A stretch of DNA of 56,686 nt from Bacillota bacterium (GCA_030526325.1 JAUNCY010000006.1:1-56686); one strand, 5' to 3'; positions 45,393 to 52,465 are shown, counted from the stretch's first letter. The notes: generated by a model from the letters alone, not told the origin. Program-made: numbers and translations.

Positions 45393-46424
45393 TCACGGAT
45401 TAACGGGAATTACGTTCGGATCTTTATATACATTAAAAAACTCATTAATCAGCACATCGGTCTCATAATGATATGACATAATGTTCCAGAAGCTTATTCC
45501 CGCCAGTCCGTATTCGTTTACCAGTTCAAATTTTGCCCTGAGGCTGCGCTCGTCTTCAAACCACACCTCATGTTCAAGGCCATCTATATCCGTATATCTG
45601 AAAGTCGGGGCGCCTATCTCCGGATTGTAGCTTATCGGCACACCCTGTTCCACTGCCAGCTGATAGGCCTCTCTGTGGGACAGCTTTCTTGCACGGGTTA
45701 CACCCCTGACAAAAGGCAGGGTCCAGTCGTATCCGTAATTGGGAACTCCCAGCAGAATTTTTCGAGCTTCAATTTGCGTCAGTCCGTACTCAACAACCCG
45801 GCGAACCTGATTTATCGGAGCCACTGCCATGGGCGGGCCGTAGGTATACCCCCATTCATATGTCATAAGCAGCACCAGATTTGCAGCCTGCCCCATACCG
45901 TAATAATCATGTCCCTGATACAAAACCCCAGGCTGATCGGTTGAGGTTTTGGGCGCCAGTGCCGCGGTTACTATATAACCCTCCCTGTTTAAAATTTCCG
46001 CAGTTCTGGAAACAAGCTCTACGTATTTTTCTCTGTCCTCTGCAAAAACGTACTCAAAATCAAAGTCTACGCCTCTCATCTTTTTTTCTCTTAAATTTTC
46101 AAGTATCTGAGCTATGTATTTATCCTGAATTTCAGCATTATTGAACAAAAGGGATGCTCTTTCGCTGTCAAAGCCGGATTCCTCTGTATATGCGGTAAGC
46201 ACCATCAGAGATCCCACTCCTTCGGAACGGGCAATATACGTCAGTTCCCTGTCGTCAAGAGGCAGAAGATTTCCCTCTGCGTCAAGACCGTAGCTGAATG
46301 TTGAAATCATAGTAAGATCAGGCATCCATGCCTGAAAAACCCCTCTGTCTGCAAAGGGGTACACATATCCGTTTATTATTATTGTTCGTTTTTCCATGTA
46401 AAAAAATATGTCTGCCCCGGTCAC
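45393..46424 (-). CDS. glycoside hydrolase family 18 protein, YaaH/SleL-like
   Basis: A 343-residue GH18 barrel. The catalytic motif D-F-D-F-E (about residues 98-102, D-x-x-D-x-D-x-E type) is intact, and Y-G-Y-D-W-T-L-P and G-I-S-F-W-N-I barrel strands match spore cortex-fragment-lytic enzymes of the YaaH/SleL group. These cleave cortex glycan during germination. Unlike YaaH it lacks N-terminal LysM repeats. There is no signal peptide, typical of spore-coat or cortex enzymes made in the mother cell. The start is uncertain: a GTG at 46424, or an ATG nine codons later. It is divergent from the 5' part of sigG. Confidence 0.82.
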   Translation of the reverse strand: MTGADIFFYMEKRTIIINGYVYPFADRGVFQAWMPDLTMISTFSYGLDAEGNLLPLDDRELTYIARSEGVGSLMVLTAYTEESGFDSERASLLFNNAEIQDKYIAQILENLREKKMRGVDFDFEYVFAEDREKYVELVSRTAEILNREGYIVTAALAPKTSTDQPGVLYQGHDYYGMGQAANLVLLMTYEWGYTYGPPMAVAPINQVRRVVEYGLTQIEARKILLGVPNYGYDWTLPFVRGVTRARKLSHREAYQLAVEQGVPISYNPEIGAPTFRYTDIDGLEHEVWFEDERSLRAKFELVNEYGLAGISFWNIMSYHYETDVLINEFFNVYKDPNVIPVNP

Positions 46425-46460
46425 GATATTCCAAATATCTTCTACGTTTTTGGATGTTTT

Positions 46461-46546
46461 TGCAGGGTATTAAACCTGCAGTCCGGGGAGATATTAATTA
46501 TAGCGTTAAATGAAAAATATCCGATCCCGTTCCGCACGGGATCCGG
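46461..46546 (+). promoter_or_regulatory. sigG upstream region: two hairpins and a weak SigF/SigG-like promoter
   Basis: TGCAGG-N8-CCTGCA (46461-46480) and GATCCCGT-N5-ACGGGATC (46523-46543, extended by CCG/CGG with one bulged base to 46521-46546) are perfect inverted repeats. GTATT (46467-46471) and GGGGAGATAT (46485-46494) loosely resemble forespore promoter elements, but the spacer of 13 is short. The second hairpin would lie in the mRNA leader just before the GGAGGGGG ribosome binding site. In B. subtilis a leader hairpin is reported to tune sigG expression. Confidence 0.4.
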
Positions 46547-46564
46547 TACGGAGGGGGTATTTTT

Positions 46565-46948
46565 ATGATGATAAACAAAGTTGAGATATGCGGTGTAAAT
46601 ACGTCAAAGCTTCCAGTTTTAAAGGAGGCAGAAATGAAAAGTCTGATGCTTGAAATCAAATCCGGAAACAAAGATGCCAGGGCTGAATTCATAACCGGAA
46701 ATCTGAGGCTGGTGCTCAGTGTGGTGCAGCGTTTCAGCAACAGGGGAGAGAATCCCGACGATCTGTTTCAGATTGGCTGCATAGGTCTGATCAAAGCACT
46801 GGATAATTTTGATATGAGCCATGGAGTAAAATTCAGCACTTACGCGGTGCCGATGATTATATTATGTAGAAATAATAATTTGCCGGTAATAAAACAGACA
46901 GGTTCGGTCAATACTCCATCCGAAAGCGAACGGAGGTGTCTTCGATGA
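46565..46948 (+). CDS. sigG: 5' part of split sigG: sigma-G N-terminus through region 2.3
   Basis: Residues 1-99 (46565-46861) are unmistakable SigG: N-K-V-E-I-C-G-V-N-T-S-K-L-P-V-L-K, then N-L-R-L-V-L-S-V-V-Q-R-F, D-D-L-F-Q-I-G-C-I-G-L-I-K and K-F-S-T-Y-A-V-P-M-I-I. At 46861 sigG homology stops; the frame runs on for 28 codons through the recombination-site arm and ends at TGA 46946-46948, giving a 127-residue product. The lost remainder is at 38883-39359 on the other strand. The core-binding helices of region 2.1-2.2 are complete, but promoter-binding regions 2.4, 3 and 4 are missing. Start: GGAGGGGG then TATTTTT then ATGATG. The terminal TGA overlaps the ATG of the next ORF (ATGA). Confidence 0.92.
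   Translation: MMINKVEICGVNTSKLPVLKEAEMKSLMLEIKSGNKDARAEFITGNLRLVLSVVQRFSNRGENPDDLFQIGCIGLIKALDNFDMSHGVKFSTYAVPMIILCRNNNLPVIKQTGSVNTPSESERRCLR
46830..46872 (+). other. right recombination site (hybrid att site at the sigG 5' junction)
   Basis: sigG sequence runs to GCGGTG, then CC (46850-46851), then GATGATTATA shared with the left site, then a non-sigG arm ending TGTAGAAA (46865-46872). This arm and the one at 39372-39392 are mirror images. Joined, they form a 44-bp site in which 18 of 21 base pairs are symmetric around CC. The non-sigG arm lies outside the invertible segment. Confidence 0.8.
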
Positions 46949-47124
46949 AATTAGGCTCAATAGTGAATAAAAGCGGTGAAAACATTACAGAAAAAGTAAT
47001 AAACGGAGAATACACTCTAAGCAGAGAGGCTTCGGAATGTGTTGAGAAAATCCTGTCCGGAGTCCGAGGAACCGAAGGAGATTGCATTAATAGTCCCGGG
47101 TACGCAAACCGCCGCATTCCTTAG
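46945..47124 (+). CDS. 59-residue protein of unknown function; candidate recombination directionality factor
   Basis: The ATG overlaps the stop codon of the truncated sigG frame (ATGA) and has its own GGAGG eight bases upstream. The sequence (M-K-L-G-S-I-V-N-K-S-G-E-N-I-T-E-K-V-I-N-G, then L-S-R-E-A-S-E-C-V-E-K-I-L-S-G) is short and largely helical-looking, and I recognise no family. In the split state it is the second cistron of the sigG transcript. After inversion it would instead follow the recombinase gene and the attP-like site, about 125 bases behind the recombinase stop codon. Directionality factors of serine integrases are small, mutually unrelated proteins often encoded near att sites, so position and expression logic suggest that role. 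Direct evidence is lacking. Confidence 0.55.
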   Translation: MKLGSIVNKSGENITEKVINGEYTLSREASECVEKILSGVRGTEGDCINSPGYANRRIP

Positions 47125-47149
47125 AATATTACTTCTAAAATCTGCTGCA

Positions 47150-47190
47150 TGCTGCAAAAACAGCTTCCGCCGCAGCATTGCCGCGGCGGA
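47150..47190 (-). terminator. hairpin terminator after the AI-2E permease gene
   Basis: TCCGCCGC/GCGGCGGA (47166-47173, 47183-47190) forms an 8-bp GC-rich stem with a nine-base loop; on the minus strand it is followed by AGCTGTTTTTG. It lies between the convergent small ORF and the permease gene. Confidence 0.6.
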
Positions 47191-47197
47191 TAATCCA

Positions 47198-48523
47198 CTA
47201 TCTTTTCCATCTTCTTTTTCGTTCTTCTTTTCTCTTCTGGCGGGCTTTCCTTTTTTCCTCTTTTCTCTCTTCAACCAGATTTTCCGGCAGGAAAACAAAT
47301 TCTCCCTTGTCGTAATCGTAATAATCAACATCCGTATAATTTTCGGTAACAGCCGGAAGATTTTTCTTTGAAAGTCTTCTTTCTATCGCCCATTTTATAA
47401 ATGCATATATTACAGTAAAAACAGGAACTCCCAGAATCATACCCACAAATCCGAACAGTCCGCCTCCCACTACGATGGAGAACAGTATCCAGAAACTTGA
47501 AAGGTCAACCGCATCGCTGAGAATTTTAGGTTTGATTAAATTTCCGTCCAGCTGCTGAAGTATAAGCACGAAGATTACAAAGTACAGTGCGTCCATTGGA
47601 TTCACAGTCAGGAGAAGCACCGCTCCCACAGTTCCTCCGATAAAAGGTCCGAAAAACGGAATCAGATTGGTCACTGTAACAATCACACTTATCAGCAGTT
47701 CAAACGGGAAGTTGAACAGGCTCATCACTACGAAAGTAATGGCTCCTATAATCAGCGCGTCAATAATATTTCCGGATATGAAGCCGTTGAAAACTCTGTC
47801 CACGTATCTTGCGCCGTTGATTATAGTGTTTGCTGTATCCTTTTCAAATATCGAAAAAGAAATCTTTTTTGCCTGAGCCGAAAATGTGGATTTGCTTAGC
47901 AGAATATATATGCATACCACAAATCCCACAAAAATGTCAAATACGAAGGATGCCGCTCCCACGATTCCCGCAGAAACCTTCAAGGCCACTTCTTTGAGAT
48001 AAGGGATAACTGTGTATTTTATCCAGTCATCTACATTTCCTATCATATTGTCCATGCTGTCCATTATCAGCTTCTTGATTTTTTCGTCGACAAAGTCTAT
48101 GCCCTGAACCCAGTTCATAATTTTTACGGCAGTCCCCGGCATGCTCACTACAATATCATACAAGCTTGACACAAACTGAGGAATAACAGACATCACCAAT
48201 CCGAAAATCGCCACAAACAGCAGCAGCATAGAAAGCACTACACTGACTATTCTCGATATAATGTCAACAGCTCTTTCTGATTTAACGTTAATATGCTTCA
48301 TCAGCTTCTCTGTTCTCATATAGCATCCGTTATATACAGGTCTCAAAAGATATGCCATCACTGCTCCGTATATGAAAGGAGCAAGAATATTCATGAGAGA
48401 CCCCAGAGCTCCGTGAACAGTGGAAAACTTGTCCAGCAGCAAAAATATTACTATTGCGCCCACAAGAGACAGACATAAAGTCAGTCCCCATTTAAAATAT
48501 CTGCTTTTTATCAATTCCCTCAT
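47198..48523 (-). CDS. AI-2E family transporter
   Basis: A 441-residue polytopic membrane protein (about eight helices) of the AI-2E/TqsA/YtvI family. Features are a long periplasmic-type insertion (about 115-175), G-x-x-x-N-L-I-P-F-F-G-P-F-I-G-G, then D-G-N-L-I-K-P-K-I and V-G-G-G-L-F-G-F-V-G-M-I-L-G-V-P. The family exports varied small molecules or ions; B. subtilis YtvI-type proteins have sporulation links. The last ~30 residues are almost all Lys, Arg and Glu. It is 18 bases after the radical SAM gene. Confidence 0.88.
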   Translation of the reverse strand: MRELIKSRYFKWGLTLCLSLVGAIVIFLLLDKFSTVHGALGSLMNILAPFIYGAVMAYLLRPVYNGCYMRTEKLMKHINVKSERAVDIISRIVSVVLSMLLLFVAIFGLVMSVIPQFVSSLYDIVVSMPGTAVKIMNWVQGIDFVDEKIKKLIMDSMDNMIGNVDDWIKYTVIPYLKEVALKVSAGIVGAASFVFDIFVGFVVCIYILLSKSTFSAQAKKISFSIFEKDTANTIINGARYVDRVFNGFISGNIIDALIIGAITFVVMSLFNFPFELLISVIVTVTNLIPFFGPFIGGTVGAVLLLTVNPMDALYFVIFVLILQQLDGNLIKPKILSDAVDLSSFWILFSIVVGGGLFGFVGMILGVPVFTVIYAFIKWAIERRLSKKNLPAVTENYTDVDYYDYDKGEFVFLPENLVEERKEEKRKARQKRKEERKRRWKR

Positions 48524-48541
48524 ACAGTTTCTCCTACATTA

Positions 48542-49564
48542 CTATATATATTTCTCCAGGAAATAGTTCATCAGTTCCTCCCATTCTTCGGGGGTATATT
48601 CTTTTCCGGCAATTTTGGTTATCTGGAGCAGTACATTGTCCGGAAGGCGGAAAACGTCCCGGGGACTCCTCACAAATCCCATTCTTCTGGCAAGCTGAAA
48701 CCTTCTTTTGTTAAGCGGCTCCAGGCTTTCAAATTCGGAAACAGCTCCCAGCATGCGGTCCCGGTCAAGAGTCATGTGACCCTCTACCCTCTCAAGAAGA
48801 TTTACTATGTGGTCGCTGACCAGAGTACCGGTGCAGCCTTCCAGTTTTTTTATCATATCCCGGATTTCATACACCTTTTCTTCATCTGTGCAGGGAACAA
48901 AGCTGTTGTCAGTTACCCGGTCTCCCATAGGTGTACCCGGCTTTGCCACAAAAGTCCTGAGTCTCACGAAGTCCGGATTTACTCTGTTAATTACGTCGGC
49001 GGTTTCCTCGCTGTTTTCTTCGGAGTATTCCTTTCCGCCCACACCGGGCATAAAATACATGGACAGCTCCAGTCCTGCCTCCCTGACCTTCAGCCCTCCT
49101 TCTATCTCCTGCTGTTTAGTACATCCCTTGTTTATACTTTTCAGTATCCTGTCTGAACCGGTTTCGTAGCCGGAATGAATCCGGTCAAGTCCCGCCTCTT
49201 TAAGCATTTTAAGATTTTCCGGTGAAATTCTAGACAAAGTGTCAGCTCTCCCATAGGAGGTCACTCTTTTAACCGTAGGGAACTGCTGCCTGAAATATAC
49301 CAGCACCTCTGCCAGCTTATCGGGCTTCAAAATTATAGAATTCGCATCCTGCAGAAATGCACTGCTGCCGGTTATTCCTGCTCTTTTCATTGCATCAATA
49401 TCTCTTTTTATTTCATCAACCTCTCTCAGGCTGAATTTTTCTCCTTTGTATACGCCGCAGAAATCACATTTGTTCCACGGGCAGTTTCTTGTTACTCTCA
49501 GAAGAATGCTGTCCGCTTCGCTGGGAGGTCTTATAGGCCCCAGTTCAAAGTCATAACCGTACAT
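48542..49564 (-). CDS. radical SAM protein, Cx4Cx2C type (paralogue of 3894-4766)
   Basis: A 340-residue radical SAM enzyme. I-R-P-P-S-E-A-D-S-I opens the conserved part; the cluster motif is C-P-W-N-K-C-D-F-C (about 24-32). A SAM-binding G-Y-E-T-G-S-D strand lies near 130, and the C-terminus has an extra helical region. The substrate is unknown. The ATG giving MYGYDFELGPIRPPSEA is preceded by GGAG at nine bases; an 11-codon extension is rejected. It is probably co-transcribed with sigE, 47 bases upstream. Confidence 0.83.
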   Translation of the reverse strand: MYGYDFELGPIRPPSEADSILLRVTRNCPWNKCDFCGVYKGEKFSLREVDEIKRDIDAMKRAGITGSSAFLQDANSIILKPDKLAEVLVYFRQQFPTVKRVTSYGRADTLSRISPENLKMLKEAGLDRIHSGYETGSDRILKSINKGCTKQQEIEGGLKVREAGLELSMYFMPGVGGKEYSEENSEETADVINRVNPDFVRLRTFVAKPGTPMGDRVTDNSFVPCTDEEKVYEIRDMIKKLEGCTGTLVSDHIVNLLERVEGHMTLDRDRMLGAVSEFESLEPLNKRRFQLARRMGFVRSPRDVFRLPDNVLLQITKIAGKEYTPEEWEELMNYFLEKYI

Positions 49565-49611
49565 ATTATTTTCTCCGTTCTTGCTGTTTGCGGACATTAT
49601 ACCATATAATT

Positions 49612-50328
49612 TTATATTAGTTTATTTATTTCTTTTCTCAGTTTATTTATTATTTTCTTCTCCAGCCGGGATATGTAGGACTGAGAAATTCCCATGCTGT
49701 CCGCCACCTCTTTCTGGGTCATCTCTACGCCGGAAGAAAGCCCGAATCTCATTTCTATTATCTGATTTTCCCTGTCGGAAAGCCGGCTCATTGCCTGCAC
49801 CAGAAGCTTTCTGTTAACCTCCTCCTCCAGATCCACATATACCACATCATTATCTGTTCCCAGAATATCGGAAAGGAGCAGCTCGTTTCCGTCCATATCC
49901 ACATTTAAAGGTTCATCCAGAGAAACCTCCGATTTGCTCCTGCTGCTTCGCCTCAGAAACATAAGAATTTCGTTTTCTATGCATCTGGACGCATACGTGG
50001 CCAGCTTTATGTTTTTATCCGCATTGAAAGTGTTAACAGCCTTTATCAGACCTATGCTCCCGATGGAAATCAGATCCTCTACGTTTATTCCCGCATTTTC
50101 AAACTTCTTTGCTATATACACTACAAGCCTCAGGTTCCTTTCTATCAGAATTCCTCTGGCGCTTTCGTCTCCCTGTCCCAGCATGAATACGTATTTCTTC
50201 TCTTCCTCCGCAGTCAAAGGCGGAGGGAGGACGTCCGATCCGCCGATATAAAAAAGCCGGTTTATCCTTTCTCCGATAATCCTCGCTTTTATCCTGTATG
50301 CAATCTCCGTTATTTTTGTTAACAGCAT
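49612..50328 (-). CDS. sigE: RNA polymerase mother-cell sigma factor E precursor
   Basis: A 238-residue pro-sigma-E. A short amphipathic pro-sequence (about 1-25) precedes regions 2 ([25 protein letters not shown]), 2.4 ([15 protein letters not shown]) and 4 ([21 protein letters not shown]). SpoIIGA removes the pro-sequence after SigF becomes active in the forespore. It overlaps spoIIGA by 10 bases. In most Clostridia sigG follows directly; here two other genes and the recombination region intervene. Confidence 0.95.
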   Translation of the reverse strand: MLLTKITEIAYRIKARIIGERINRLFYIGGSDVLPPPLTAEEEKKYVFMLGQGDESARGILIERNLRLVVYIAKKFENAGINVEDLISIGSIGLIKAVNTFNADKNIKLATYASRCIENEILMFLRRSSRSKSEVSLDEPLNVDMDGNELLLSDILGTDNDVVYVDLEEEVNRKLLVQAMSRLSDRENQIIEMRFGLSSGVEMTQKEVADSMGISQSYISRLEKKIINKLRKEINKLI

Positions 50329-51167
50329 AAATCCGCCGCCTCCTTTTTAAGTATGTCCGGATGAATTATCACACTGCATCCGTTTTCCAGTCCGAAGCTT
50401 CCGTTGTAAACTGCCAGCACCGCCGGCCTTCCCGTGTATTCGCTGCCTTTTTCACGAATAATCACCCTGTCTACATCGATTCCTATAAGGGTTCCGGATT
50501 CCAGGCCCACCGCAGAATATGGGATAATACGTACCCTGGATTCTTCATAGTTTCCTGCTATCAGAGGTCTGACAGATTCTGCTTCTCCTATCATCACAGG
50601 TCTGCCTCCTCCGGGATCTCTCAGACAGTTTCCTGTGTCAACAAAACCCTTCAGCCAGCAGGTTTTTTCGCCCACACTCAGGCACACCTCCACAACAGGG
50701 GCCTCTCCTTTTCTTTTCTCAGACAGCAGCCCGAAAAACAGTCTGACAAAGAAGAATGCACCTCCTATACATACAAGAACCAGAGGATATGAACCGGGAT
50801 AAACATACATGGCTCCGTAACCCGAAAATCCCCTGCTCTTCAGCATAAATACAGCAAAGCTGACGGCGCCTCCCATCAGCAGCCCCGCTCCGAAAAAAGT
50901 AACCGACGCTTGCAGAAAGACTTTGATTTCCTCTTCCGGAAAGAGTATTTTTACAACCACAGCAGAGAAAAGAATTTTTACGGGAAAACAGGTTATCAGT
51001 GTGTTCCCCGGAATAAAAACAGAAAAAGAGTACAAGGTCATCAGCAGCACCGCACACAGAAACCTCGGAGCGGGTATCCTTTTCCTCCACAGGCTCAGAG
51101 TAAGCGCCGCAATTGCCCCGTCGGCAATAAAATTTTCAACAAAAAAGTATTCGGCATATATTTCCAC
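50319..51167 (-). CDS. spoIIGA: sigma-E processing peptidase SpoIIGA
   Basis: About 282 residues. Five membrane helices in the first ~150 residues are followed by an aspartic protease domain with the catalytic motif G-F-V-D-T-G-N (Asp177). It cleaves pro-sigma-E at the septum. I choose the GTG at 51167 ([12 protein letters not shown], matching the family's N-terminus), which has GGGGG eight to nine bases upstream. An 18-codon extension lacks homology. I could not identify convincing Spo0A boxes upstream. Confidence 0.92.
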   Translation of the reverse strand: MEIYAEYFFVENFIADGAIAALTLSLWRKRIPAPRFLCAVLLMTLYSFSVFIPGNTLITCFPVKILFSAVVVKILFPEEEIKVFLQASVTFFGAGLLMGGAVSFAVFMLKSRGFSGYGAMYVYPGSYPLVLVCIGGAFFFVRLFFGLLSEKRKGEAPVVEVCLSVGEKTCWLKGFVDTGNCLRDPGGGRPVMIGEAESVRPLIAGNYEESRVRIIPYSAVGLESGTLIGIDVDRVIIREKGSEYTGRPAVLAVYNGSFGLENGCSVIIHPDILKKEAADLCC

Positions 51168-51232
51168 ACTGTCAGCCCCCTTTTTTAAATAATATCCCGG
51201 GAGCTGCGCTGATTTTGTCATATATGAGGGAG

Positions 51233-51276
51233 AAAAAAATAAAAACCCGATTCTGCCTTGCGGTAAAACCGGGTTT
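51233..51276 (-). terminator. intrinsic terminator after rplT
   Basis: AAACCCG/CGGGTTT (51270-51276 and 51243-51249 on the minus strand) with a 20-base loop is followed by TTATTTTTTT. It separates the ribosomal operon from spoIIGA. Confidence 0.7.
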
Positions 51277-51305
51277 AAATTATCAGATTCGTATATTAAT
51301 CTGTA

Positions 51306-51659
51306 CTAGCAGTTAGCTTTTGCCAGTTCTGCGAGAGCTGCAAAACCTGCTACATCGTTTACAGCCATATCAGCGAGCATTTTTCTGTTGATTTCAACGC
51401 CGCCTTTTTTGAGGCCGTCCATCATTCTGCTGTAAGAGATTCCGTTCATTCTTGCAGCAGCGTTGATTCTTGCAATCCAGAGCTGTCTGTACTGTCTCTT
51501 CTTTAATTTTCTTCCTACGAATGCGCTTCTGAGAGATCTCATAACTGCAGGGTTAGCTGCTCTGAATGCTCTGCTCTTCTGTCCGTAGAAGCCCTTAGCC
51601 AGTTTTAATATTTTCTTATGCTTTTTCTTTGCGTTTACCGCCTTTTTTACTCTTGCCAT
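51306..51659 (-). CDS. rplT: 50S ribosomal protein L20
   Basis: 117 residues, canonical L20: [32 protein letters not shown]... and N-G-I-S-Y-S-R-M-M. It binds 23S rRNA early in 50S assembly and represses the infC-rpmI-rplT operon through its leader. Preceded by GTAGGAGGTGTAAAAT. Confidence 0.98.
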   Translation of the reverse strand: MARVKKAVNAKKKHKKILKLAKGFYGQKSRAFRAANPAVMRSLRSAFVGRKLKKRQYRQLWIARINAAARMNGISYSRMMDGLKKGGVEINRKMLADMAVNDVAGFAALAELAKANC

Positions 51660-51680
51660 ATTTTACACCTCCTACGGATA

Positions 51681-51875
51681 TTAACCTAAAATCATGTTCT
51701 TGATTGTCTTTTCAACTGTCGGAGCAACTAAAGTTGCCTGTCTTAAACCTCTTTTTCTCTTAGCATCTTTCTTTGTTAAGATGTGGCTCTTGTATGGCTT
51801 ATTTCTCTTTACTTTTCCACTTTTGGTAACTCTGAATCTTTTACAAGCTCCTCTATGTGACTTCATTTTTGGCAT
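51681..51875 (-). CDS. rpmI: 50S ribosomal protein L35
   Basis: 64 residues: [14 protein letters not shown] and the C-terminal K-R-K-R-G-L-R segment are typical L35. The start is the ATG of MPKMKSH with GAGGGCATG upstream; two extra codons upstream are rejected. It lies 21 bases after infC. Confidence 0.97.
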   Translation of the reverse strand: MPKMKSHRGACKRFRVTKSGKVKRNKPYKSHILTKKDAKRKRGLRQATLVAPTVEKTIKNMILG

Positions 51876-51896
51876 TATCATGCCCTCCTCTCATTG

Positions 51897-52406
51897 TTAG
51901 TTTTTGGGTGCTAAAATCATTACCATGTTTCTGCCCTCAAGCTCCGGCTTCTTTTCAACACTGCAGGTATCTCCCAGAATTTCGAGCATTTTGTTCATAA
52001 CATTTACGCCCATCTGAGTGTAATCCTTTTCTCTTCCCTTAAACCTGAGACTTACCTTAACCTTGTCTCCGGCCTTAAGGAATTTTGCAGCATTGTTCGC
52101 TTTAACGCCTAAATCATGACTTTCAATATAAGGACTCAGACGCACTTCCTTAACTTCCATGGTCTTCTGTTTCTTTTTAGCTTCTTTTTCTCTTTTCTGA
52201 AGTTCGTATTTGTATTTCCCGTAATCGAGAATTTTGCATACGGGAGGGTTCGCGTTCGGTGAAATCTTTACCACGTCCAGCTTTCTCTCCTCTGCTATTC
52301 GCTGAGCTTCTTTACCGCTAACTATTCCCAGCATGGTTCCGTCTGCGTCAATGAGTCTGACTTCCTTGTCACGAATTTCTTCGTTAATCTGAATTTCCTT
52401 ACTAAT
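51897..52406 (-). CDS. infC: translation initiation factor IF-3, with AUU start
   Basis: 170 residues: the N-domain starts I-S-K-E-I-Q-I-N-E-E-I-R-D-K-E-V-R-L-I, followed by the linker and the C-domain with R-F-K-G-R-E-K. IF-3 proofreads initiation codons. There is no ATG, GTG or TTG at the family's start position. An ATT (52404-52406), nine bases after GGAGG, fits exactly and is the classic infC initiation codon, letting IF-3 repress its own translation. The longer frame to 52472 runs through a leader attenuator and is rejected. Confidence 0.95.
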   Translation of the reverse strand: MSKEIQINEEIRDKEVRLIDADGTMLGIVSGKEAQRIAEERKLDVVKISPNANPPVCKILDYGKYKYELQKREKEAKKKQKTMEVKEVRLSPYIESHDLGVKANNAAKFLKAGDKVKVSLRFKGREKDYTQMGVNVMNKMLEILGDTCSVEKKPELEGRNMVMILAPKN

Positions 52407-52442
52407 GGTTTTGCACCTCCTACGATAATTGGGCAAATAAAA

Positions 52443-52465
52443 GAAAAAACGGATAAAAATATCCG
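52443..52465 (-). promoter_or_regulatory. leader attenuator hairpin before infC
   Basis: CGGATA-N4-TATCCG (52450-52465) followed on the minus strand by TTTTTTCTTTT is an intrinsic terminator located between the promoter and infC. This is the position of the L20-responsive leader in Firmicutes, where excess L20 (or IF-3/L35 operon products) promotes premature termination. Confidence 0.75.

Larger units (their letters stand above)
39370..46851. mobile_element. predicted 7.5-kb invertible segment interrupting sigG
   Basis: The segment is bounded by inverted 12-bp copies of CCGATGATTATA and carries a large serine recombinase gene whose 3' end is 30 bases from the left crossover. Flipping it restores an intact sigG on the minus strand at the left and places recombinase, a symmetric attP-like site and the small ORF (46945-47124) in one direction at the right. 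Contents: recombinase, DUF2200 protein, hybrid histidine kinase, a gene fragment, a 59-residue winged-helix protein, a ubiquitin-like small protein, a YlmC-type protein, a GH18 protein and the 5' part of sigG. No phage structural genes are present. Which orientation dominates in living cells is inferred only from this assembly. Confidence 0.82.

Noticed and set aside
38883-46948. sigG as a simple decayed pseudogene or a chimeric assembly
   Set aside because: Both halves are intact, meet at the same codon with nothing lost or gained, and the outer arms form a recombination-site dyad beside a serine recombinase. Random decay or misassembly would not produce this. Assembly error still needs a read check.
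38883-47124. A skin-like element removed by excision
   Set aside because: The 12-bp sites are in inverted, not direct, orientation, and the two sigG halves are on opposite strands. Recombination between them inverts the segment; excision could not rejoin the gene.
51168-51240. Spo0A boxes ahead of spoIIGA
   Set aside because: A partial match (TTTTGTCAT on the plus strand) is too weak to call.
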